DNA of 64,000 nucleotides from Argyresthia goedartella (lineage: Eukaryota > Arthropoda > Insecta > Lepidoptera > Argyresthiidae): positions 23,577,201 through 23,641,200 of the forward strand of contig OX463835.1 of assembly GCA_949825045.1 (NCBI GenBank), given 5' to 3'. Below the pieces are notes generated by a model. That model was not told the origin of the DNA and did not search any database. It was given only the letters and a program-made list of their open reading frames with translations. Both the position numbers and the translations under genes were made by a program. This document shows positions 8,811-17,897 of this stretch, piece after piece. Within the stretch, counting starts at the first letter, position 1; each line of letters opens with the position of its first letter.

Positions 8811-10724
8811 CTAGCGAGGGCCCCCGGGGCCCCACTCTGCCTGTAACCGATCAGGTAGGCAGCTATACGCCAGCGGGTCCCACTGTACAAATGGCCCACG
8901 CGCCGGTTCCATTGCCACCCTACGACGCCCCCCGAAGGGTTGTGGGCGTGAATTCAACCGTGGCCGCTCCATGAGCGGGGGGGACATCACATGCGACCGA
9001 CGAGGACGAGGCGACGAGCGGGGCGACAACTGAGGCGGCGTCCGAACCGCACCCGCATAGCTCGAAGTTGTCCCATGCCACCCGCCCGTTACGGCCTGCT
9101 CAACACACCCAATGTGCCGCTGAGTCGGATGCTGAGTCGCAACCGAAAACTCAGGGCCCCCCATGTGATGACCCTGAGTGCGGCCCTGCACCCCTGGGTG
9201 GCCGCGTGCTTGTGGCCCCATTGCCCGTTGAGTCGGATGCTGAGTCGCAACCGAAAACTCAGGGCCCCCCATGTGATGACCCTGAGTGCGGCCCCGCACC
9301 CTAGTACTACCCTGTGCACGTGGGGACGCTGGTCCCTGAGTTGCGCTCCAAGTCGCAAACAAATTCTCAGGGCCCCATTCCGTATCACCCTGGGTACGGC
9401 CCTGTGGACGTGGGGACGTTGGCTCCTGAGTTGCGCTCCGAGTCGCAAACGAATTCTCAGGGTCCCATGCCGTGTCACCCTGGGTACGGCCCTGTGGTGG
9501 CTGTTGGCCGGACCGGTTCATGCACAACAGATTGTTGTGGGCCCCACCACAATATCCGCACATTCTTGTGCGCGTGCAGTACCTAGCCATGTGTGGCCCG
9601 AGGCACAGGAAACACCAGCTCCGCTGCTTGGCCATCCGGCGCCGTCCCTCAACCCTAAGTTCCCCGAACTTATTGCAATCGGCCACAGCATGGCCAATCT
9701 GCCTACAACATGGGCAGGTCTCACTATGTGGGGTCAATGCACTCACAGTCCCATACGACTGCCGGTTGGTGCGGTCCTTCCTCGTCGGAGGGCCCCTACT
9801 CACAGCGCTCCCGGCAGCTCTCTGTGGCTCCGAAGGATGGGTGGCCGTCAACCCCAAATTCTCTGCCCGTCGAGCCTCCTCTTCCAAGAATCCGACCAAG
9901 TCGGAGAAGGCGGGCAGGTCCTCGGCCGACCTCCCGTGAGACTGTTCGAAACGAGTCTGCACGTCAGCGGGTAGGCGGGAAAGTACAATGTACAGCAGTA
10001 GGTACGACCATTCACCAACCGGAAGTCCAAGATTCTCTAGAGCCTTGGTGACGGACAACAACGGGTTCAAAACCTCCGTCTGTATGGCCCCGACCTTGTT
10101 CACAACCGGGATACTAAACAAACGGTTCAGTTGGGCATCGGCCAACCTCCGTTTGTTGTGGTAACGTCTGACCAGCAATTGCCTGGCCGTTTCATAGTTA
10201 CCCTCCGTAACTGTCAAATGAGCGACCAGCTCCCTAGGCTCACCCCTCAATGCTGCCACCAGCTGAGCCATCTTGACAGACTTGGTAATGTCCGATCGCA
10301 TGTGCACCAAGCTGTCGAACAGATTGATGAAGCTCATCCATTCACCGGACACTCCGTCAAAAGTAGGCATGGTTATGGCAGGTAACCTGGACCCCGAACC
10401 CTGATGCGGCAGAGGCGCCCCAATGTCACCACTATGGCTGGACTCGCGCTGCCTACGTATGTCCGCAGCCATCTGCGTGATAGCAGCCGCCATCTCCATA
10501 CACTGGTCGACATCCCCTAGCAACCGTGACAGCCTGTCAGGTGCGCAACCATCAACTGCTTCCGCCTGCGCGGACAATTCGAGCACCCTGTTGTAGCGTT
10601 CCTTAACGTCCATAGACCGCTCCAACACCACATCATGCCTATCTAAACGGTCTATCAGACCGTGTGCGGAGGAAAACCATCTGAGCTCCTTAGAAACACC
10701 CTTCTGTATTTCAGACAACGACAT
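8811..10724 (-). CDS. BEL-1 Gag (Pao family, DUF1759-type)
   Basis: Uninterrupted 637-residue frame starting at ATG 10724. The N-terminal half contains MPTFDGVSGEW and SLVHMRSDITKSVKMAQL, the Pao-type capsid region. Two Cys-rich knuckles follow: CPCCRQIGHAVADC and CFLCLGPHMARYC, with CGYCGGAHNNLLC after. The C-terminal third has four tandem repeats of about 30-36 residues containing GRTQG and SATQ or HPTQ. It ends WGPGGPR before TAG, with the pol frame continuing in phase. Gag packages element RNA in cytoplasmic particles; the complete frame suggests it may still make particle protein. Confidence 0.9.
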   Translation of the reverse strand: MSLSEIQKGVSKELRWFSSAHGLIDRLDRHDVVLERSMDVKERYNRVLELSAQAEAVDGCAPDRLSRLLGDVDQCMEMAAAITQMAADIRRQRESSHSGDIGAPLPHQGSGSRLPAITMPTFDGVSGEWMSFINLFDSLVHMRSDITKSVKMAQLVAALRGEPRELVAHLTVTEGNYETARQLLVRRYHNKRRLADAQLNRLFSIPVVNKVGAIQTEVLNPLLSVTKALENLGLPVGEWSYLLLYIVLSRLPADVQTRFEQSHGRSAEDLPAFSDLVGFLEEEARRAENLGLTATHPSEPQRAAGSAVSRGPPTRKDRTNRQSYGTVSALTPHSETCPCCRQIGHAVADCNKFGELRVEGRRRMAKQRSWCFLCLGPHMARYCTRTRMCGYCGGAHNNLLCMNRSGQQPPQGRTQGDTAWDPENSFATRSATQEPTSPRPQGRTQGDTEWGPENLFATWSATQGPASPRAQGSTRVRGRTQGHHMGGPEFSVATQHPTQRAMGPQARGHPGVQGRTQGHHMGGPEFSVATQHPTQRHIGCVEQAVTGGWHGTTSSYAGAVRTPPQLSPRSSPRPRRSHVMSPPLMERPRLNSRPQPFGGRRRVAMEPARGPFVQWDPLAYSCLPDRLQAEWGPGGPR

Positions 10725-11302
10725 GATCGGAACGATACTTACTCACAATTTGCAGTAACTCAATTATATTGGACCCTCCAGTCTACAACACAAACGAGGG
10801 AACCCTAATCTATAACTTAAACAATGCTGATTTCCCCAAACAATAGAAACCGAGTTTTATATCTACACAAATTCTGTAAACAACAATTTAGTTTCCCTAT
10901 ATCATATAACACACACAGATAGTCAATATTAGTTCAAGTTATAAATTGCTATAAACTGAAAACAATGTCCAAACATTCATTAGCATTACTAGACCACTAA
11001 TAGATTGACTATGCAAACTTCAAACTGCAAACATGATATGACTTCAATGCAAATTTCAATTCACCTACAATGTACCTGTAATGTAATTACTATTCTGAGT
11101 CACATCTCAGTACAACTGGTCATTTAGGGAAAACTGTTATATCTGTCTGTCTACTACCAGCAATAGACTTATAGCTTACAACACTACCAATCTATGTGGA
11201 TACAGGAACAAAACCAAGTTAGCTAATAACCGCCTATACCTACAGATTGATAGTCCCAAATCGTGGGTTCCTGGAGCCCTTGACGGCTGCAAATCTCAGG
11301 AA

Positions 11303-11320
11303 ACCACGCTCTTGCTACCA
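11303..11320 (-). promoter_or_regulatory. BEL-1 primer-binding site
   Basis: Three nt inside the 5' LTR the element strand reads TGGTAGCAAGAGCGTGGTTT. It begins TGG, complementary to a tRNA CCA end, and resembles the 3' end of insect initiator tRNA-Met (from memory: GCTCTGCTACCA). The same sequence occurs in BEL-2 at 26388-26405. Confidence 0.65.
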
Positions 11321-11323
11321 AAA

Positions 11324-11825
11324 TGTTTCAGGCCTCTCGGCACCCGTGACCTCGCAGGGGCCCATAGCTACGAGGTAGCGTAGCGATCGAATGCCAAGAG
11401 GCGAGTACGTCGGCGATTCACCGAGCTAAGTAAATAGATTCTATCTGACCTGGTCTGTGCTTCGTTCCCGTCAAACTCCTGTCTCTCTGCAAGGCCTGGG
11501 TGCACCCTAGGCTCTTCTTGGTAGACAGGTTCTTCAGCCAACCAGGTATGGCTGGCAGGCCAGCTTCGAAGCGCACAGTTTCCGTAAATACGAACTTTAT
11601 CTGGTTCGGAGAACCACAATACACTCAGCTATAAGACAATCCTGAGGGGAGCCCGAATACAATTGCAGATGGCTTACGATTTTATTTCAATGCCCTATAC
11701 CAATACGCGTTCCATCGCGAGGGCTTGTCGTCAGTCAGTAGTCAAAAACTGCTCTGTGGCAGCTCCGTCAAATTCAAAATGGCCGTTCCGGAACCATAGA
11801 TCGAGTATCGATTCTGAATCGAACA
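11324..11825 (-). repeat. BEL-1 5' LTR
   Basis: 502 bp, TG to CA, practically identical to the LTR at 6840-7341; the visible difference is A for T at 11391 in GATCGAATGCC. It is followed by TACAG, the second target-site copy. Confidence 0.93.
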
Positions 11826-11830
11826 TACAG

Positions 11831-12095
11831 GTTTATGTATATATTGGTACTTATTAGTAGTTTGGTATTTTATTTCCCATATTTTATAGATATTTCATTT
11901 TTTAATTATTTTTTATAGATAAGTTATTAGATATTGTGCACTGCCTACCCCTTCATGGTAAATCTTCCTATCATGCCTTGGTTTTCTGGAAGAAAACTCT
12001 TTTTAGAGATAAGCTTGCCTTTGTACATATGTTTTCCACAAATGTAACTTTTTATATATATTTGTCCAATAAAGAATTATGAATTATGATTATGA
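11831..12095 (+). mobile_element. LINE 3' fragment (family D), right part of the copy split by BEL-1
   Basis: Starts GTTTATGTATATATTGG, exactly where the uninterrupted paralog at 35598 continues. It contains TTCTGGAAGAAAACTC and AGAGATAAGC, and ends CAATAAAGAATTATGAATT, the 3' terminus of the LINE. Confidence 0.85.
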
Positions 12096-12104
12096 ATATA
12101 ATCG

Positions 12105-12392
12105 TATAAATGTTGATAATTTACAAAAATCTTCAATAAGTCAACAGTGGTACGCGGGATATCTTCTGGTTTATAAATGAACAACAGTTTATCGATGCAG
12201 GCAAGGCGTTGAATAGTATGGGCATTGCAATAATAAAAAAATTATGATCCAGTGTTTGATCAGCGGCATTACAGTCATGACAAATTGGTGAAGATATAAT
12301 TTGCATACGGTAAAGAAGAGATCTATAAAGACAGTGACCAAATCTCAGACGTGACATTATAACATAGAATTTCCTACTTTTCCACATGTTTG
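12105..12392 (-). mobile_element. RNase H-bearing LINE, C-terminal part
   Basis: The minus strand encodes RLRFGHCLYRSLLYRM and a Cys-rich CHDC plus DQTLDH knuckle, the segment that follows RNase H in R1/I/Jockey-type LINEs. It is the continuation of 13418-14110, separated by an inserted LINE tail. Confidence 0.75.
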
Positions 12393-13417
12393 ACTAAGAG
12401 AGTCAATAGTCAAAGTACTTTATTACTGTAGATATTTACATATACTTAGCAAACGTCATTTTTTGCCTCTTCTCTACATTGGACCACTGTGGGAGAAGAA
12501 GGGCGTAGAAACTCCCACAGATTTATTTTTAGATCTCTTTTAAAAATAGGTTGTGCTTAACTAATACAAATATGAAAAATTTAATTGTTATGATTAATAA
12601 GCAGGAATAAATAATTACAAAATTATTAACAGCAAGGTCTGTGTTGAGCCAGATTAACCCCATACAGTCCTGTCATTTAAGTAATCTTGAACATTGTAAT
12701 ATCCCTTTTTCGACAAAGTCGCTTTAACATGCTTTTTAAATTGCTCAAATGGCAATTTCAAAATCTCCAGAGGTATCTTATTGTAGTAGAGAATGCACTG
12801 ACCCTTGAAAGAATTGCTAACCTTCGCGAGTCTAAAACGGGGCGCACATAGTCTGTGATTATTTCTTAGGTTAACATTACAGCTGTCGCTAAGTTTGGAA
12901 AATGTTTTAAGGTTCTTGCGTACATACATTATATTTTCAAAAATAAATTGACTAGCTACTGTTAGTATGTCAATTTCTTTAAAAAGCTCTCTCAAGGAGT
13001 CTGTTCGTTTTAAATTATAAATTGCTCGAATAGCTCTTTTCTGTAAAATAAAAATAGTTTGAATATCCGCTGCTTTCCCCCACAACAAGATACCATAGGA
13101 CATCACACTATGAAAGTAACTAAAATATACTAGCCTAGATGTAGCCACATCCGTGCTTTGTCTGATGTTCCTAACAGCGTAAGCCGCAGAACTTAATTTA
13201 CCAGCCAATTTATCTATGTGGGGTCCCCACTGCAATTTGGTATCAATGGTTATTCCAAGAAACTTCGTATCATTTACCAATTCTAACGTGCTGTTGTCTA
13301 ACACCAAACTGGTCTCAACTTGCCTGACATTTGGAAGTGAGAATTTGATACACTTGGTTTTACAAGCGTTTAACAATAAATTATTAACTGTGAACCAATT
13401 CAAGGTTAAAGACAATA
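12393..13417 (-). mobile_element. Jockey-like LINE 3' end (family J), 5'-truncated insertion
   Basis: An open frame runs from about 13417 to 12654, encoding the part of RT after the catalytic centre: LNWFTVNNLLLNACKTKC, FLGITIDTKLQWGPH, SYGILLWGKAADIQ and NKIPLEILKLPFEQFKKHV, to a stop after DRTVWG. It is followed by a 3' UTR with TTCTCCCACAGTGG and a terminal ACAGTAATAAAG. The same family occurs at 21690-28835, 38765-38872, 48646-49007 and, diverged, 55050-55570. It sits inside an RNase H-bearing LINE. Confidence 0.88.
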
Positions 13418-14110
13418 CACCATTAACATCCAGGCACCAGGAACCAGGCACGTCCAATTCTTCCAGTAACGGATCCGAACCAGGAACCTTTAACTGCAAG
13501 AGATTGTTGCCAATAACTGAACCACTCTTGCTTTCTAGTTCAGTTTGAGTTTGGTAATAAAATCGGAGCTTGGCTCGGCTACAGTAGACTCCGGAGCATC
13601 ACTTTCAACGATCGCCTTGGCCAGGAAGTCGGCTTTTTCGTTTCCTGTCACTCCAACATGAGATGGAGTCCACATGAAGACAATATTTACATTTAACTTA
13701 TGAAGTTGGGAGTAGCGATTCTTGTTATCATAAATAATGTAGTTGTTGTTGCAATCTAGTTTGTTTGTTTGATGAGCTTTCAAAGTACTCATACTTTCAG
13801 ATATAATTAGCCACTTGTTTTCCGTGGATTGAAGTTCAGAAGTATAAGTTAATGCATTCGATATAGCAAGTGCTTCTGCTGAGAAGATGCTCATTTCTTC
13901 GGGCAATTTCACTCCGTATCTACTCTTGATATGCGGTAGGTATATAGCTGCAGCAACACCGTCATCAGTTTTTGAACCATCGTGTATATTTGAGTTAAAT
14001 CATTATAATTTGCCAGTTGTTCACAGATTTCATTCTTATTCTTTTTCTCGGGATCAATATGAAATACCATTGAGGTGAATTTGCTATCAACATCGTCTGA
14101 GTAGCTGGTA
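13418..14110 (-). mobile_element. RNase H-bearing LINE, RNase H domain
   Basis: The minus strand reads DGSKTDDGVAAAIYLP, FSAEALAISNALTYTSE and MWTPSHVGVTGNEKADFLAK, the RNase H motifs (D, E, D and H) of I/R1/Jockey-group LINEs. A 1-nt frame break precedes DGSK and an in-frame TAG follows TKLKLN. WKQEWFSYWQQS-like sequence runs to about 13420, where the family J insertion begins. Confidence 0.82.
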
Positions 14111-14149
14111 TCTGGTAAGTATCTATGGGGCACTTTTTAATTAGATGAA

Positions 14150-14260
14150 CTGTTTTAAAGATAAAAATCAATGTATCGCATAACAGGCTCAAAGTGGGCA
14201 CAATTGTGCCACTGCCACCCCATATGGGTAAAGGCGTGACGCTATGGATGGGATGGAAAT
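14150..14260. repeat. Dispersed repeat with an inverted partner at 31985-32065
   Basis: GGCTCAAAGTGGGCACAATT and GTGCCACTGCCACCCCATA match in reverse complement the block GGGGTGGCAGAGGCACAATT to CACTTTGAGCC near 32020-32055. It may be an end of a DNA element. Confidence 0.6.
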
Positions 14261-14792
14261 CAATGTATGACTAAACAAGTGGGCTGAAAAACACATTTAT
14301 TTTTTATCATAGACAATTATTGGGAATAGGTAAAACGTTTATAGAATCCAAGTTGCAATAAAAAAAAAAACGGGACCTTATTTGTGCCCCTTCCCAAGGC
14401 CCAGAGGGGTCAGGACTTTTAGTATGTTTGTCTCCTAACTAAGAAACAAACAGTCACATCCAAAATATTGTCCAAAACATAATTTACAATTTACAACAGC
14501 AAGCTTCGTCAATAACTTAAAACTAAACTTAAACACTTGCAAAACTAAAATAAGATAAGTATAAAATAAGGACTATAACTTAACTAAATAATCCCACCCC
14601 GAACACCTCCCTGCCAAAGGTCTCCATGACACCAGCGGCATTCCCCCGCTGCGCTGCCAATGAGACCCTCTGCATAAGGAATGCCCCGAGCGGCAGTCAT
14701 AACCTTTGTGGTCTCCTAACTAGTCCAAAAAAGTTCCGAAGCCCAATTCTCTGCTTTCGACTTTTCCATCTAGAATCGTTCATTTACTAGTC
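14261..14792. other. Intronic, possible LTR relic
   Basis: No coding signal. The 14600-14740 block is GC-richer (CATGACACCAGCGGCATTCC; CCCCGAGCGGCAGTC) and shares AACTAGTCCAAAAAAGTTCC-like words with 6250-6290. The element type is undetermined. Confidence 0.3.
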
Positions 14793-14892
14793 TACAGCTT
14801 TACAAACACATTTCCCTGTGTTCCAAATAAAAAAGGAAAAATAATATTGATAATTAAAGAACCCAACAAAAAAGCAACTGAATGACCCATAC

Positions 14893-15021
14893 GGCTATAG
14901 TCCCGCCGCCGCCGCGCGCCGCCGCCCGCGCTCGCGCTCGCGGACGCCGAGGACGAGTCCGCTCGCAGCGCGGCCGTCTCGTCGCTGTCCGAGCAAGACT
15001 GCGACCAGCGGCCGTCTGGCG
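14893..15021 (-). CDS. fra: fra exon: cytoplasmic tail, Asp/Ser- and Arg-rich
   Basis: The exon has 2 nt, 42 codons and 1 nt. It reads PDGRWSQSCSDSDETAAL, a Ser/Ala low-complexity run, then GGGARRRRDYS. Two acceptors lie 6 nt apart (CGCCAG repeated); both keep frame, so the exon may start at 15021 or 15015. The donor GTATGG is weak, but the phase fits the next exon. MITE copy A lies only 33 nt upstream of the acceptor AG. Confidence 0.75.
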
Positions 15022-15055
15022 CTGGCGCGAGTGACGAAACAAAATAATAAATAAA

Positions 15056-15397
15056 GGCAACATATATAATGATCACCAAAATATTTTTTTCCTGCCCAAA
15101 ATAGCTAAATGACTACCAAAAGTTGCAGAAAATATCAGGGCAAAATACTGCGGTAGCTTAGGTGAAGGGTAAAGGGGGTGAGCGAAGCGGAGCCCCCTCT
15201 ATCCTTCGTGTTAGGTTGAACATGTAAGAACAACAAAACATACTTAAAACATAAACTTAAGTACACAAAACATAAAAATAAGTTTGGTGATCATTTATCC
15301 AAACACGATTTGGTGGACATTTATCCATTCTGGCAGTCATTTCGAATTTATTCGTAGTAAAATAGGTGCATTTTTGGTAATCGTTTAAACACAAGCC
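15056..15397 (+). mobile_element. Non-autonomous DNA element (MITE, family M), copy A
   Basis: 342 bp, flanked by an exact 9-bp duplication, ATAAATAAA, at 15047-15055 and 15398-15406. It begins GGCAACATATATAATGATCA and ends ACACAAGCC; the outer termini are GGC and GCC. It contains TAGCTTAGGTGAAGGGTAAA and GGGGGTGAGCGAAGCGG, and near the right end inverted copies of the left-end ATGATCACCAAA motif. There is no coding capacity. Copy B is at 19066-19389. Confidence 0.85.
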
Positions 15398-15676
15398 ATA
15401 AATAAATCATTTCAACAAAAAGTTAAACTTAAGAAAAAAAAACGACTACAATTAAACCCTATTTGTTACAAAACATACCCACACGTGTCTTCTAAGGAAG
15501 AGAGCCGGGAACACGAATATATGACAGATCGAAAAATTGTTTGAGTTCAGATGAAATGAATCTTATGACGTACAGAGTCACTGACAGTTCAATTCCAATA
15601 GGTTTTCTATGCGTCATTATTCGTGCGCACCGCACAGGTAGCATGGTGGCTCTGCGGTCGGCAACTCGGCACTCAC

Positions 15677-15808
15677 CGACGTAAGTAGGCACATAGTGCC
15701 GCCTGTCCAAAGAGGCGGGCGGCTGCATCCGAGGAGGTTCGTACTCTCTGCCTAGTGTGAGCGTGGACGAGACGAGAGCGTTGCTGCCTTCCATGCTGCC
15801 TGCCGATA
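15677..15808 (-). CDS. fra: fra exon: cytoplasmic tail, Ser/Pro-rich
   Basis: The exon has 2 nt, 43 codons and 1 nt; acceptor CCCCACAG, donor GTGAGT. It encodes SAGSMEGSNALVSSTLTLGR followed by YEPPRMQPPASLDRRHYVP. STLTLGR resembles the TASIGTLGR segment of neogenin tails. The frame is fixed by phase matching to both neighbouring exons. It has no enzymatic motif; it is probably a disordered signalling tail. Confidence 0.82.
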
Positions 15809-16198
15809 CTGTGGGGTAAGTAAGGCTAATTGGAACCTCCTATACTAAGGGTTAAGTTAAACAACACAGACTCATGTGCGTACACTAACACAGGGCAGTC
15901 CTAATGGCTGCTGTGTCCACCTTTGCTCCCGCTAGGTGGCGCCGGCGTAGTTTGAAGCAAATAGTTTCATTCATTTGAGGTTAGGCTCAAAAACATGTCA
16001 CGTGGTCTTTCAAATAAACTTGACAACAATATTAACTTCAAATGAGATTAGCGTCACATTTTATAAGAAGAAGTAATAGTACACTACTGCAGAGACTAGT
16101 AAGTAAGCCATCCTGGACGAGTATGATTTAGCGGATTATTACACCCTTGGCTATCTTAACTTATAATACCATAATACAATACCATATTATAATAATAA
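15809..16198. other. Intronic, nothing recognised
   Basis: No gene or repeat recognised apart from GCTAGGTGGCGCC near 15930. Confidence 0.3.
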
Positions 16199-16318
16199 AT
16201 TTATCTTTATCTTTTATCGTTTATCTTTATCTTTATATCTATATCTATCTCTATCTTTATCTTTATCTTTACCTTTATCTTTATCTTTTACCATTATCTT
16301 TTATCTTTATCTTTAATA
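16199..16318. repeat. ATCTTT-type microsatellite
   Basis: About 120 bp of TTTATCTTTATCTATCT-like hexamer and tetramer variation. It creates a chance frame of alternating Tyr and Leu. Confidence 0.9.
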
Positions 16319-16449
16319 CCGCCTCGTGTGCAATAATCAACTTTCCACATAATGTACTACCTATTGATAACTTTGACATTGGCAGCCTCCAACTACACCA
16401 GCGCCATCTGCAATGAGCTTTTGCGATTAGGTGCCATTAACATCAGCTG

Positions 16450-16610
16450 TACCACGTGGTCGCAGGTAGTTGTAGGTGTACAGAGAACAGAAGAGCCGGA
16501 AGTGACGTCGCACGACAATTTTATAAATATCACCCCTCATTAGAAATTTAATGAAAGAGATGTTCACCGATTCGCTATTAAAGTCCGAATGACAAGAATC
16601 GAAAAGTGGA
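16450..16610 (+). repeat. Dispersed repeat, copy 2 of 2
   Basis: Matches 5415-5580: GTTGTAGGTGTACAGAGAAC, GAAGTGACG, AATTTTATAAAT and GAGATGTTCACCGATTC are shared in order. Confidence 0.6.
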
Positions 16611-17164
16611 AAAGGGCTTCTGCCCCTAGCGGGTGTAACTGGATTGACTGTTTACAACAAGGGCGGTCAGGTTACGTATGTCATATACCTACTTCATATT
16701 CTCGAATGCGAATGTGCGAAAAACTTTCATCAACTTCAATCATCATTTTAACACACTATAAAAGTAAGCAAAATAATGAGAACTATAAACCAGCGTTATG
16801 CATAGTAGTTGCATTGTAACACACATATTTAACTATCGGGGCTTACCACAAAAAATACTACGTTTAACGCTTGTTTGAAAAAAAAGTGTATGGAATTGGG
16901 ATTAGACGTTTGTTTTGAGGTTAAACGCTGTTTGATATTTTTTGTGGTAACACGGTTCAGAAAAAGTCCTTCGCGCTGCCGCCGCGGCGGACACGTCTCG
17001 ACCTGCACGCATCCGCATCCGCGTCGTTTGCAAATCTCGATGCAAATGCTCAAAATGATGCGAACGATTCGAATGCGAATATTCCCGACATCCCTAATGG
17101 CAACTATAGACAAGACAACGTATATAATGGTAACAATGATGAGGCCTACACATGGAGCTCTTAC
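16611..17164. other. Intron between fra exons, nothing recognised
   Basis: The stretch up to the P1-exon donor shows no gene. 16860-16990 contains short GGTTAAACGCTGTTTG repeats only. Confidence 0.3.
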
Positions 17165-17274
17165 TGTTGCTGGCGTGCAAACTCTTGTCCATGTGCTTCA
17201 GCTCCATCTGGTCGTGGTGTATCCAGAGGTCTGGGGGCTTGATGCCCGTCGAGGCAGACGACTTCTGGTAAGTG
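17165..17274 (-). CDS. fra: fra exon: cytoplasmic P1 motif
   Basis: The exon has 1 nt, 36 codons and 1 nt; acceptor TCCCCCAG, donor GTAAGA. It encodes KPPDLWIHHDQMELKHMDKS, the P1 motif of DCC/neogenin/Frazzled (PPDLWIHHEQMELK in vertebrates). P1 is a conserved cytoplasmic protein-interaction motif in this receptor family. This is the most diagnostic peptide of the gene. A second AG ten nt downstream (TACCAG) was not chosen because it would break phase with the transmembrane exon. Confidence 0.95.
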
Positions 17275-17708
17275 CTGGGGGAGACCGCTGGGTTAGATTT
17301 CAGACATAATCTACTTGATACAACGCTATTTGTCAAACTGACAGACAAGCACAGTCTACACCGGTGGAGCTAGAGTCATGGAACTTGTTGCGGGGGTGCC
17401 TGACGTAGCGTAGGGTAGCACTAACAAGGGACTTGGCGCAATTCCTCCCTTAAGAGGGGAGCTGGGGGGGGTTACAGTTTGAATGAAGATCAAAATATTT
17501 TCTTTACGTTGATCCTTTTGTGCTGTGCCAATCAGTATTTTTGATGTGCGATTAAATACTAACCAAAAGAAAATAGGTAGTATAGACGTAGGGAATGGAT
17601 ACGTGTAAGTAAGTGGTCATAAAATCTTTAAAAACGCCTCACGTTTAACGATACCACCTAATGACGTCACAATAGTGGGTGCACTGAATATTGCGTGTAT
17701 GTGCTCAC
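17275..17708. other. Intron between P1 and transmembrane exons, nothing recognised
   Basis: A 434-bp intron with GT/AG ends. No repeat or motif recognised apart from a G-run at 17463-17470. Confidence 0.5.
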
Positions 17709-17859
17709 CTCCTCTCGGGCTCTCTGTCTACCGGAGTTCGTCTGCACGTGTGTGAGAGAGCTAGCGCAGCAGCCAGCGCCAGCACTGCGCACGCGCCTCC
17801 AGCCGACGCCCACAGCCAGGCTGAGGTGGCGCCCGCGAGACCGCCCGCGCCGCCGCCGT
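17709..17859 (-). CDS. fra: fra exon: juxtamembrane and transmembrane helix
   Basis: The exon has 2 nt, 49 codons and 2 nt; acceptor TGCGTCAG, donor GTGAGC. A Gly/Ala stretch leads to a hydrophobic run from about residue 14 to 35 (LWASAGG, then AVLALAAALAL). It is followed by a basic stop-transfer stretch, CRRTPVDREPER. This is the single membrane-spanning segment expected between FN3-6 and the cytoplasmic P1 motif. Its acceptor is preceded by a (GTTT)n microsatellite. Confidence 0.88.
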
Positions 17860-17865
17860 CTGACG

Positions 17866-17886
17866 CAAACAAACAAACAAACAAAC
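17866..17886. repeat. (AAAC)5 microsatellite at a splice acceptor
   Basis: On the gene strand this is (GTTT)5 ending 5 nt before the AG of the transmembrane exon at 17709-17859, so it supplies the pyrimidine-rich tract. Confidence 0.9.
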
Positions 17887-17897
17887 ATAATCAATCA

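Larger units (their letters stand above)
6840..11825 (-). mobile_element. BEL/Pao LTR retrotransposon BEL-1, internally deleted
   Basis: The 4,986-bp element is transcribed leftward. Its LTRs are 502 bp each (11324-11825 is 5', 6840-7341 is 3'), begin TG and end CA, and differ by about one base. The target-site duplication is TACAG at 6835-6839 and 11826-11830. A primer-binding site lies 3 nt inside the 5' LTR. A gag frame (10724-8811) and a pol frame (8810-7374) are in the same frame, separated by one TAG. Pol keeps aspartic protease, RNase H and the integrase core but has no reverse transcriptase. It is inserted in a LINE 3' end inside a fra intron. Confidence 0.93.

Noticed and set aside
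8805..8816. Selenocysteine or frameshift at the gag-pol boundary
   Set aside because: The codon is TAG, not TGA, and both frames are in the same phase, so neither mechanism is needed; readthrough or inherited nonsense remain.
8991..9974. 327-codon plus-strand open frame over BEL-1 gag
   Set aside because: It is the antisense of the GC-rich gag repeat region. The minus strand has the Pao Gag motifs and Cys knuckles.
16147..16416. Open frame of alternating Tyr and Leu
   Set aside because: Product of an ATCTTT microsatellite.
17264..17274. Alternative acceptor TACCAG for the P1 exon
   Set aside because: Would break the phase with the transmembrane exon. The upstream CCCCCAG keeps it.
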